Shown piece by piece: positions 39,390-48,187 of a DNA stretch of 64,000 nucleotides. The notes beneath the pieces are model-generated. The model searched no databases and had not been told where the DNA came from. It saw only the letters and a list, made by a program, of their open reading frames with translations. Source of the stretch: Tritrichomonas foetus. Its lineage: Eukaryota > Parabasalia > Tritrichomonadida > Tritrichomonadidae. A program made the translations under genes and the position numbers. Location: the NCBI GenBank assembly GCA_001839685.1, contig MLAK01001370.1, forward strand, positions 1 through 64,000, written 5' to 3'. Numbering within the stretch: the first letter of the stretch is position 1; every line of letters begins with the position of its first letter.

Positions 39390-41267
39390 ATGAATGAAAA
39401 GAAGGTTTATCAAAAGACAACAACAAGAGATCTAATGATAACAGCTACATATCCACATATTGAATTATATGAGAAGGTACGACAACTTCCAAGTGCAACA
39501 ATTTATTATTACCATAAATTATTGCCATTTCTTCACGAAGCTTTCGAATACATTAAAAATAGAATAAAAGACAGTGGAGATATTCAAAATCAAAATATAC
39601 AATTCAAGAGATTGAAGTTCAAGAAAAAGAAAATTGCGTCCAATTCGAGATTTTTTATGATACCACCAAATATTGAAATTTTGAAAAAACTTCTCAATTT
39701 AATTGACTCAAGTAATGCAACAAACAAAATTATATTTATCCCACGAATTTCTGATGAATGCAATGATTTATTAAATACCGTAAATTCATCATCAAACAAT
39801 TCTCAAATATTAGTTGAATCTTACAATTTTGATTTTATTCCATTGAGTGAAAAAATAATGATTATTCCTTTAGTTGATTTCTTTTATGAAACTTTTTCTC
39901 GACAGAAGCTTTCTCTTTTACAAATATGCTCTCAAGTATTACTTACTCTTCAACTTTTCTATGGAAAAATCCCGAATGTACGAATACACGGTTCCAAATC
40001 CAAAAAATTCTATGACATGTTTTCCGAAATGAAGTCAAAAATTCCCGAGAATAATTTCCCTTCGAGTCAAATGTTTTCTAACTTGATTATCATTGATAGA
40101 ATGGTTGATCCATTGACTCCCCTTCTCCTTCAAAATTCTTAAGATGGCTTAATTGATGAAATTTTCACTTTAAAAAATGGAATGATTAAAATTCCTTTTG
40201 GAAATGAGGAAAAACAATTTTCTATTAATTTTCATGGAAATCCAATGAAATCTAACGAAATGGATTCAAGTTTTCATAATTATATTCAGTATAGATTACT
40301 TGACCATGATAATGCTTATCTTCAAACCATATTAAAAAATATTTCACAAAGTAAAACCCGAACAGATGATAAAGAATCAACAACAACAGTTTCGGCAAAT
40401 GGAAAAATTTATAATATCATAGAATGCGATGAATTAGAAAAATCAATCAATAAATTCTTAGATTTGGTCAATGAAGCTTTCACAAGAATGGATAAATTTG
40501 ATGCTTATAAAAAACTTAGAGAACAATTAAATTATGGCCTTGGTTTAGATTTTGAGAACTTTTCATCAACAATTCGAACAATGTTATATGCAGAAGAAAA
40601 TTGTGTGTTCGCATCACAATTAATTATGGCGCAATGCGTTCTTGGAGATAAAGGGCTCCAACAAAATTTTATTGATGAATTTCGTGATGAGCTGGAATTA
40701 CGTTATGGTGCCCAAATTGGCGAACAATTAATGATGCTAGAAAAGTTACAACTGTTATGTACAAAAAGAACAGGAAAAACTTTTAGTCAATTAAATGAAC
40801 ATTTCAATTTATGCTTGAATTTGGATTCCAATGAACAAGAACAAAATGATGGAAACATTTCTTCCGCTGAAAATACAGCTGATGAATATAGTGGCTATGT
40901 TCCACTCTCTGTTCGAATAATTCAAACTGACTTTGAAACCGAAAAATCAACATTAAAAGAATTAAATGATTATTTTCCAGATCAATATGAAGACGGTGGA
41001 AAAATTCAACCAAATGAAACAACATTAGTGTTTTTCCTTGGTGGAATAACCCATCTTGAATTAGCTTGGTTAAACTGGTTGACTGAAAGACACATGAATG
41101 GAATGGCCAATATTGTTGTTTTAACAACTGATATTTTTACATCAGAACGATTTGTTAAACAATGCTTGCCATGTTTAGCTAAAGATCACCCATCTTTGAA
41201 AGAAATGACTGATTGTGCATTACATATGCAATCAACGGGTAATTTTCTTTCATTGAATGATAAATGA
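39390..41267 (+). pseudogene. VPS33: VPS33 (Sec1/Munc18 family) interrupted by one in-frame TAA
   Basis: A 625-codon frame encodes a VPS33-like Sec1/Munc18 protein, a core of the HOPS/CORVET tethering complexes that chaperone SNAREs in late endosome and lysosome fusion. The N-terminal part has I-P-L-V-D-F-F-Y-E, L-T-L-Q-L-F-Y-G-K-I-P and I-I-I-D-R-M-V-D-P-L-T-P, and the C-terminal part has V-F-F-L-G-G-I-T. At 40140-40142 a TAA follows Q-N-S and precedes D-G-L-I-D-E-I-F. Family members have a tyrosine there (T-Y-E-G-L-I-D-E-I), one base away (TAT/TAC). Both sides stay in the same frame. It is a nonsense allele, a pseudogene or a base-call error. Confidence 0.9.
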
Positions 41268-41660
41268 AATTGTTTGTAGTAAAGCGTGTTTGTTAACTAG
41301 TTCGTATATTTTACTAGATTTTATTTATGCAACAGATTATTTCTAATAATGGGGAAATAGAAAAATCACTTATTTTTCAAAGTTCGAGGAAATGAAGAAA
41401 TCCAAATAATATTGAAAAAAGGAAAAATAGCAAAAAGGTGACTCAATCTATCGTTACTCTTAAAATAAACATGATATACATTGATAGAATCATCAATGAT
41501 CATATTGGGGAATCATTGAAAATTGAATACAATATCTAAGGCTTCTCATGAAAGAAATATACAACAAAGATCTTTAAATTGATTTTAGAAATTCTAAAAT
41601 AAGATTCTAATTCAATCTACGAAATTCACTTTTTTTGGTTTTCCGTTTGCATTGTTGAAA
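41268..41660. other. Intergenic upstream of the methyltransferase
   Basis: About 390 bases between two plus-strand genes. Near its end (41626-41631) a TCACTT matches the trichomonad initiator. No gene is seen. Confidence 0.45.
41626..41631 (+). promoter_or_regulatory. Initiator-like element of the methyltransferase gene
   Basis: TCACTT fits TCA(+1)Y(T/A). It would give a leader of about 33 bases before the ATG at 41661. By motif only. Confidence 0.45.
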
Positions 41661-42419
41661 ATGAGCCGAAAATCCAAATTTCCGGAGCCTACTTTTAGTA
41701 GCGACACAGACAGACTTACAGACAGCGAACATGAAGAAGAAGAACAGCAGGAAATAGCAATATCAAGAAATATCGGATACGATAATATTCAATATTGGCT
41801 GAAAAGGTACGATAACGAATATGATGACTTCAAAAATCCCGCTGAATGGGAGCCATTTGAATGGTACGTCTCATGGAGGCTTCTCAAGAAATATTTTTTT
41901 TCATATTTATCTCAATCACAAAAAGTTCTTTATATTGGATGTGGCACGTCTATGCTTGGCGTAGAAATATGTTCGAGTATCGAAGGCATGACCGAAGTCA
42001 TGAATATCGATATTTCTGATAAAGCCATTGAAATGATCAAAGCCAAAGTTCAAGATGACCTCAATAAAGAAAAATATGAACTAAAATGTAAAATAAAATG
42101 GAGAGTAAATGACCTTTATCAAATGGACAAATGGTGTCGGAGTAAATATGATTTTATCATAGATAAAGGCACCATAGACTCTTTTCTCTGTTCAAACATT
42201 GCATCCAAAAATTTAACTGATTTATTTTTAAGTATTTCTACTGCACTTCGACCAAATGGATACTTTATTATTGTTTCAAATGGAGCTGAAGAAGTACGAA
42301 CTATGTTTTTTGATCATCCAAACTATAAATGGGAATTAGTGGAAATCATCAAAATTCCAAAACCTCAAATTAAAGAAACATATTATTATGTTTACGTATA
42401 CAAGAAAAATGAAAAATAA
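41661..42419 (+). CDS. Class I SAM methyltransferase, EEF1AKMT4/METTL13-like
   Basis: The 252-residue protein (start at 41661; the longer frame starts at a TTG) fits the seven-strand SAM-dependent methyltransferases related to METTL13 and EEF1AKMT4, which methylate elongation factor 1A. After an acidic Ser/Glu-rich head (residues 1-35) it shows Y-W-L-K-R-Y-D and F-E-W-Y-V-S-W, then motif I, V-L-Y-I-G-C-G-T-S, with N-I-D-I-S-D-K-A-I at the end of strand 2. The post-motif D-K-G-T-I-D-S (family 'EKGTLD') follows near residue 175. No membrane segment. Whether the substrate is eEF1A is inference from family resemblance. Confidence 0.9.
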   Translation: MSRKSKFPEPTFSSDTDRLTDSEHEEEEQQEIAISRNIGYDNIQYWLKRYDNEYDDFKNPAEWEPFEWYVSWRLLKKYFFSYLSQSQKVLYIGCGTSMLGVEICSSIEGMTEVMNIDISDKAIEMIKAKVQDDLNKEKYELKCKIKWRVNDLYQMDKWCRSKYDFIIDKGTIDSFLCSNIASKNLTDLFLSISTALRPNGYFIIVSNGAEEVRTMFFDHPNYKWELVEIIKIPKPQIKETYYYVYVYKKNEK

Positions 42420-43158
42420 AGAAATGTTACTTCTGTAAACAAATAACATGCATGAAAAAATTAATCACTCACTAAATTGTTTGAAAATTAATATTTTTTT
42501 TTTCAAATTTATTTTCTCATAAACATCAAGAAGGGATTTTGCTGAGAATTGCAAATTTCTATTTATCATCATCACTTTTCTAGATTTTATAAGTGGATAA
42601 TTAAAATGAAAATTTATCAACAAAATATTTATAAAATTTGGAATAAATAAATATATCATAATAACAAACTAGAATACATAAGGAGGAATCAACAAATCAC
42701 TTTTATTTCTCATCTTTGAATTTTGTTTCTGAAAAAAACAAGTATTTCCTTTAAACGTTGATAAAAGTGAAAATAATATGAGAAAGTATCACATTTCTTT
42801 TAATATGTTTCTGAAACAAAGGTTTTTGAAAGATCTCAATATGATTATCAAATTTTTTTGCAAAACTCAGGATATCATTTTTTTCATAGAATAGAAACAG
42901 TTCGTTTCGTTCAACCATTTATAATTTGTGGAAGATAATGATTTCATATCTACGACACAATTTCAGATCAAAAATGGTCTCTTTAAGTCTCCTCGAAATC
43001 ACAATTTTCAATATGTAATGAAAATCAACGAATTTTGAAACACACAATTCAATGAATTATCAAAAATCTGTCAATTTTTAGATCATTTCACAAATTTTTC
43101 AGATCGAATTCAAAACAAAAATGTGATTCTTTTCAATTCTCAGAAAACAGGCAATCAC
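42420..43158. other. Intergenic, nothing recognised
   Basis: About 740 bases of AT-rich sequence between two plus-strand genes. The minus-strand frame 42465-42659 is low-complexity and not convincing. No other structure was found. Confidence 0.45.
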
Positions 43159-43806
43159 ATGAGGCTCAACCGAGAAAACACATTAATTGAAAACAATTTG
43201 TACCCTCTCGCAGGATGTCATCCAAAAGAGATTCAAAATAAATTTGTAACCGCTTTGTCTCCTTTTGAAAATGATATCCTCCAAATCGAGAGTGCTTTAC
43301 TTCTCCATAATATTCCACTATTCAGCGCACTTGCTGGATTCCTCTTAGGCTTTTTGATATTCTCAAACATATTCGTGATATCAATTTCATCATCATTGGT
43401 TTACGGAATTATTGTTGTTCCATTATTCCATCTCTTTTATTATTTGGGAGGTGTTAGCTTTGGTCGTAAACTCTATCAAGATCTTCCAACACTTGGTGCA
43501 GGGGATCCTTTGAGAATTCGTCCACTCACAGAATTGGTTTCATGGTTCTGGTTCCCAATCCTTTGGGGGTGGAGAATTGGTTTCTATGTCTATAGAACAT
43601 TCTTATGTCCAAACATCATCGACACATCAGTTTTAATTATTGTGACAATAATTGGTGGCTGCATTTTGAATGTCATCAATATATTCTATGTTTTGATCTT
43701 TGTTTTAATTTTAGCTCTTGCTGCTCCAGCAGTTTTGACTAGAACAACAGCTGGTGAAATCGTCAAACAATTTTTCGAGGATCTGAAAAAGAAGAAGACG
43801 GCTTAA
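43159..43806 (+). CDS. Reticulon-like membrane protein
   Basis: This 215-residue protein (first ATG at 43159; the longer frame starts at a GTG) has two long hydrophobic hairpins, at about residues 50-95 and 130-195, separated by a polar loop with a G-A-G-D-P-L-R turn. The plan fits a reticulon-homology domain, whose wedge hairpins bend tubular ER membrane. A short charged tail ends K-K-K-K-T. Sequence identity to reticulons is weak, so it may be another hairpin protein (for example ARL6IP1-like). It lies between a methyltransferase and the 14-3-3 palindrome. No signal peptide is visible. Confidence 0.55.
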   Translation: MRLNRENTLIENNLYPLAGCHPKEIQNKFVTALSPFENDILQIESALLLHNIPLFSALAGFLLGFLIFSNIFVISISSSLVYGIIVVPLFHLFYYLGGVSFGRKLYQDLPTLGAGDPLRIRPLTELVSWFWFPILWGWRIGFYVYRTFLCPNIIDTSVLIIVTIIGGCILNVINIFYVLIFVLILALAAPAVLTRTTAGEIVKQFFEDLKKKKTA

Positions 43807-44124
43807 TTAGTGAAAAAATATCAGTACGTAAAATTGATTAAACCTGAACTAAAATCAACCATTGTTTCTGTAATTTTTCTCATATGGCCCATTGATTTTC
43901 AGTAAAAAAATGAAATTCATTAGATGAATGTGAATATTACCATTATGACTAAACGAGTATTATGAAAGTAACTCGAATAAAATTGATGGACTGACATTTT
44001 TATAATCATTATCTCATTTTCACCATTTTTTGAATCGAAATTGGGTTTTATTCACAGTTCCTAGAATATTACTAATATCATATTAGCAGATTTCCCTTTG
44101 GAAAATAGATTTCATAAATTATTC
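43807..44124. other. Intergenic up to the 14-3-3 inverted repeat
   Basis: About 320 bases between the reticulon-like gene and the left edge of the inverted repeat at 44125. The edge is sharp: bases before it do not match the other arm. No gene is seen. Confidence 0.5.
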
Positions 44125-44180
44125 ATCGGTTTATATTAAAAAGTTTAATATTGCATCAGAAAAATAAAAAACGAAGAAAT

Positions 44181-44855
44181 ATGAATCTTCACTCGTTCCT
44201 TGCACGTGTTTATCATACCGCAGGTTTAACGACAAAAGCTGCCGATGAAGTGTCTAAATTAGCAGTTACACGCGAAACATTAACTCCAGAAGACGAAGCC
44301 ACTGTTAGTGTTGTTACTAAATCACGAGTTGATCAACTTCGACGTGCCCGTCGAATTATTTGTGTTGTTGAAGAACGTGAAGAAAACAAAGGTAAAGTTA
44401 ATCGAGTTATTGCTTTACGAGGTTTCAAGTCAAAGATTGAAGAAGAACTTGCCGGTTTATTAACCCAATTTATTTCTAGTATTGATAATGCATTTCTTTC
44501 CCATCCTACAAGTGAACCATCACGAATTCTATTTTTAAAGATGAAAGCCGATTATTGTCGTTATTTAGCCGAGATTCAACGTATGCAAGTTCAACAAGTT
44601 CAAGCAGCATATGTTGCAGCATATGAAGCAGCACGTACGTCACTTGGTCCAGCACATCCATTACGTACTGGGATTGCATTAAATTATTCCGTTTTCCATT
44701 ACGAAATTGTTGGTAACAAAGATGCTGCTATTCAAATTGCCAAGATGGCGTATGAAGAAGGTAGCAATGCCGCCAAATCATTACCAATTGATGAAAAGGA
44801 TGATGCTTTAGAAGTGATTCATTTGATTCAAACCAATCTTAAGAATTGGACCTAA
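44181..44855 (+). CDS. 14-3-3 protein, left copy
   Basis: This 224-residue 14-3-3 protein binds phosphoserine/threonine motifs as a dimer and regulates many signalling partners. The first ATG is at 44181; the longer frame begins with TTG. It keeps R-R-A-R-R-I-I (equivalent to the family's 'GARRASWRII'), L-K-M-K-A-D-Y-C-R-Y-L-A-E (the 'DYYRYLAE' box with the phosphopeptide-binding Arg-Tyr), A-L-N-Y-S-V-F-H-Y-E-I, and a closing L-I-Q-T-N-L-K-N-W-T. The N-terminal dimer helices are shortened compared with the 240-250 residue norm. The protein is identical to the right copy. The 56 bases upstream are shared, so any functional core promoter lies there. Confidence 0.95.
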   Translation: MNLHSFLARVYHTAGLTTKAADEVSKLAVTRETLTPEDEATVSVVTKSRVDQLRRARRIICVVEEREENKGKVNRVIALRGFKSKIEEELAGLLTQFISSIDNAFLSHPTSEPSRILFLKMKADYCRYLAEIQRMQVQQVQAAYVAAYEAARTSLGPAHPLRTGIALNYSVFHYEIVGNKDAAIQIAKMAYEEGSNAAKSLPIDEKDDALEVIHLIQTNLKNWT

Positions 44856-45426
44856 ACCATTTTTATATTGCATCAATATATGATTATTTTTCATTTATTT
44901 ATTTATTTGTTTATTTTGATTTTTCGTCTCACATTTGTTCCATATTATTTCCGAATTTTAATTTTTTTCAATCTCATATTCACATCTACCTCTACCTTAT
45001 TATTTTCTGTTTTTTCATCGATTAATTGTCTTATTGTATTTTTTGATTTGGCCAAAGGATAGATAACACTTTTCTTATTCTCACCTCTCACTTTTCATTT
45101 ATCATTTTCTGTTTTATCATCGAATAATTCGTTCGAATCTCCAAATTTTCATTTTCTTTAAACCTTTTCAAATGACTTTTTTCTATTGGTATTTGTCTTT
45201 ATGAATTCTCTAATTTTCCATTGGTATTAGCTCAAGGATTTGATACCATTTTCTGTTTCATTATTGCCGCACAATGTGGCTAAATGACGTCATTGATCGC
45301 AATTCATCTTAAAAAATTGATTAAAATTCGGAAATAATATGGAACAAATGTGAGACGAAAAATCAAAATAAACAAATAAATAAATAAATGAAAAATAATC
45401 ATATATTGATGCAATATAAAAATGGT

Positions 45427-46101
45427 TTAGGTCCAATTCTTAAGATTGGTTTGAATCAAATGAATCACTTCTAAAGCATCATCCTTTTCATCAATTGGTA
45501 ATGATTTGGCGGCATTGCTACCTTCTTCATACGCCATCTTGGCAATTTGAATAGCAGCATCTTTGTTACCAACAATTTCGTAATGGAAAACGGAATAATT
45601 TAATGCAATCCCAGTACGTAATGGATGTGCTGGACCAAGTGACGTACGTGCTGCTTCATATGCTGCAACATATGCTGCTTGAACTTGTTGAACTTGCATA
45701 CGTTGAATCTCGGCTAAATAACGACAATAATCGGCTTTCATCTTTAAAAATAGAATTCGTGATGGTTCACTTGTAGGATGGGAAAGAAATGCATTATCAA
45801 TACTAGAAATAAATTGGGTTAATAAACCGGCAAGTTCTTCTTCAATCTTTGACTTGAAACCTCGTAAAGCAATAACTCGATTAACTTTACCTTTGTTTTC
45901 TTCACGTTCTTCAACAACACAAATAATTCGACGGGCACGTCGAAGTTGATCAACTCGTGATTTAGTAACAACACTAACAGTGGCTTCGTCTTCTGGAGTT
46001 AATGTTTCGCGTGTAACTGCTAATTTAGACACTTCATCGGCAGCTTTTGTCGTTAAACCTGCGGTATGATAAACACGTGCAAGGAACGAGTGAAGATTCA
46101 T
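45427..46101 (-). CDS. 14-3-3 protein, right copy, inverted
   Basis: This is the exact mirror of the left copy, with the same 224 residues. The two open frames face each other, so transcription reads toward the spacer from both sides and the 3' ends would give complementary RNAs if both are active. All key phosphopeptide-binding residues are retained. It is either a real second gene or an artefact of a palindromic assembly. Confidence 0.9.
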   Translation of the reverse strand: MNLHSFLARVYHTAGLTTKAADEVSKLAVTRETLTPEDEATVSVVTKSRVDQLRRARRIICVVEEREENKGKVNRVIALRGFKSKIEEELAGLLTQFISSIDNAFLSHPTSEPSRILFLKMKADYCRYLAEIQRMQVQQVQAAYVAAYEAARTSLGPAHPLRTGIALNYSVFHYEIVGNKDAAIQIAKMAYEEGSNAAKSLPIDEKDDALEVIHLIQTNLKNWT

Positions 46102-46157
46102 ATTTCTTCGTTTTTTATTTTTCTGATGCAATATTAAACTTTTTAATATAAACCGAT

Positions 46158-46828
46158 TTCAACATTAAGCATAAAATATATGGCTACTTTTTCAATTCAC
46201 ATTTTTCAATTCTCTTCAATCAGAATAACCATTTCTTCTCAATGGAAAACTTTTTCATTATTTTTAGCCACCGTTTCACACAAAAAGTGTTTCTATTGAG
46301 AAGAAATGCGTTTTTGGCGCACTAACTTTTTGTGAATCGGAGTCACAAAAAGTTAGTACGCCAAAAACGCCATTTTCTTCTTGAAAAAGCCATTGTTATT
46401 CACAAAACATTGGCTGTTTTGGTCGAATAATTCGCCTTGACTTTCGCTTCACTTTTTCATCAATGTTTCTGCTTATTTCTCTATATTGAGATAGATTTTA
46501 TGTGAATGTATTTTTGTGGTTATATTTTATATTGAAATAATACCATTGATTAATCTTCAAATAATCTGAAAGGCATTAATTGATCTTCGATTTTATTTTT
46601 TTACTGTCTTTTTTCGAGTCATTAACAACTTTTGGAATTGAATAATGAATCAACAAAATCATTTATTTAACCTCGAGGTTAAATTTTCGAAAATTTGAAA
46701 AAAACATAAAAATATGATTAGATCAGTCAAAATGCTCGTCTAATTGTTTATTCAAAAGTATATTTCTTTTCAAATACAATACTAATGGTAAGTAACAATA
46801 AACCATTTTCCATATCAAAAAAAATCCC
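46158..46828. other. Intergenic with a hairpin
   Basis: About 670 bases between the inverted repeat and a coiled-coil gene. It holds a strong hairpin at 46308-46370 and a second looser inverted match: TTTCTTCTCAATGG at 46232 and CTATTGAGAAGAAA at 46291. No gene is seen. The area may be a nonautonomous element fossil or a regulatory hairpin. Confidence 0.5.
46308..46370. repeat. 63-bp hairpin with 28-bp arms
   Basis: Arms 46308-46335 (starting GCGTTTTTGGCG) and 46343-46370 pair as inverted repeats with one mismatch (C versus T) around a 7-base loop. The outer bases GAAGAAA also pair imperfectly, lengthening it. Its GC content in the stem exceeds the surroundings. Confidence 0.85.
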
Positions 46829-47644
46829 TCACATTTCCAACAGTTCCGAGTTTCGACCAATTAATTGATTGAAACGTTGTTGTGCTTTCGAGAGCCTTTC
46901 TTTTTCAACGCTAATTGCAACTTCAATTCCGGATTTCTCCATCTCTAGAGTTGCTTTTGCTTTGCTGATTATTTGAATTTGGTCTTGCAGTTCATCATTT
47001 GTTTTGTGAATTGAACTCAAATCATTCATGAGTTCGGCAACTTTCTGAAGAACATCATCACGAGTAAAAGCATCAGTTTTCTTTGGTGCTGTATTAAACT
47101 TGCTTTCTAAAAGATTATATTGTTCTTGTAAAATGTTTGGATTGCTTTTCATTTTCTTATTTAGGTGTTTTTTGATTTTTACAAGTCTTTTTTGGTTGTT
47201 AAGAAGTTCAGAACATGGTTTTTTCATATTAGTTATATATGACTTCTCTGCTTCTAATTGAGCACGATCTACAATTGCAGAAATCGTTGGCTCATTTGTA
47301 TAAAAACTCATCATTTTTTTGAATCGCTGTTCTTGAGTAAGATGTCGTTCTTGAAGATGGTCGTTTCGAATGAGTGAAGAAGGTGGGCTTAAATCGAATT
47401 GTAAATTGATATTTCCAATATCTGATTCCTGGGCTTCGAATTTACCGGTATTTAATTCGTTCTTATATTGTTTATACTTGTAGTTATGCTGTTGTTTCTG
47501 CTCTATTGGATTATGAATTGAATGTTTTGTAATTACAATCGCTCCTTTTTTCATATAACCTTCTATCGACTGATCTATACTCTTGAGCATAGCCTTCTCC
47601 TTTTCCTGTAGCTCACTGTCGTTCATATATTCTTCTCTCTCCAT
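46829..47644 (-). CDS. Hypothetical coiled-coil protein
   Basis: The 271-residue protein is rich in K, E, Q and N and is largely helical. Residues about 140-271 are predicted coiled coil by heptad spacing (for example L-E-S-K-F, E-L-M-N-D-L and a long I-I-S-K-A-K-A-T-L-E stretch). The first 130 are less ordered. It matches no family I know. The ATG at 47642-47644 begins the frame. A cytoskeletal role is possible but only inferred from composition. Coding potential is good. Confidence 0.7.
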   Translation of the reverse strand: MEREEYMNDSELQEKEKAMLKSIDQSIEGYMKKGAIVITKHSIHNPIEQKQQHNYKYKQYKNELNTGKFEAQESDIGNINLQFDLSPPSSLIRNDHLQERHLTQEQRFKKMMSFYTNEPTISAIVDRAQLEAEKSYITNMKKPCSELLNNQKRLVKIKKHLNKKMKSNPNILQEQYNLLESKFNTAPKKTDAFTRDDVLQKVAELMNDLSSIHKTNDELQDQIQIISKAKATLEMEKSGIEVAISVEKERLSKAQQRFNQLIGRNSELLEM

Positions 47645-48187
47645 TTCCTTTAAAAGTACGTTTATTTCATTCGATATTTTGTTGATAAATCGGATAAAAA
47701 ATGACGTTGAAAAAATTTATTCAGTTAATTGATTATACAAACGTGTATTTTTCAAATTATCTGAGTATAAATGTAAATTTATATCTCCTTTCAAATAGGA
47801 ATTTGATGTATTTTTCGAATTATTTTTATATGTGATTAATCACTCATCTCACACATAAGTATGCGTATATAATATATTATATATACAATTTAATCAAGTT
47901 CTTTCGATCATGTAGGGAAATTTGGGAAGAAATCTCCTTTATAAAGAATTATAAGACAAGTAATCAGAAAATTATAGATTAGGCAGATAGAATGAAGTTA
48001 AGTATACCATAATCAAAAACTTTTCTATTTTCTATTCCTCAATAACTGGTGAAACTTTCTAAAAAACTTTTGAGGAGTATAAAACAAAATATAACCACTT
48101 GAAACGAGATACATCAGTATAAATCAGTCAAATTGCCTAACGTACAGGTTTTGAATTGAATATTTGAACGTACACAAATAGAAATTT
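47645..48187. other. Divergent intergenic region
   Basis: About 540 bases between two divergent genes, AT-rich, with TATA-like runs near 47880-47890. It should contain the promoters of both genes. No gene is seen. Confidence 0.4.

Larger units (their letters stand above)
44125..46157. repeat. Inverted repeat of two 838-bp arms with a 357-bp spacer
   Basis: Left arm 44125-44962 and right arm 45320-46157 are mirror images, base for base in every part compared. Each arm contains a whole 14-3-3 gene plus 56 bases upstream and about 107 bases downstream. The spacer (44963-45319) is unique and has three loosely similar TTTTCTGTTT-type stretches. The edges are sharp. The genes point toward each other. 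It may be a recent inverted duplication kept identical by gene conversion, or a joined assembly artefact. Confidence 0.92.
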
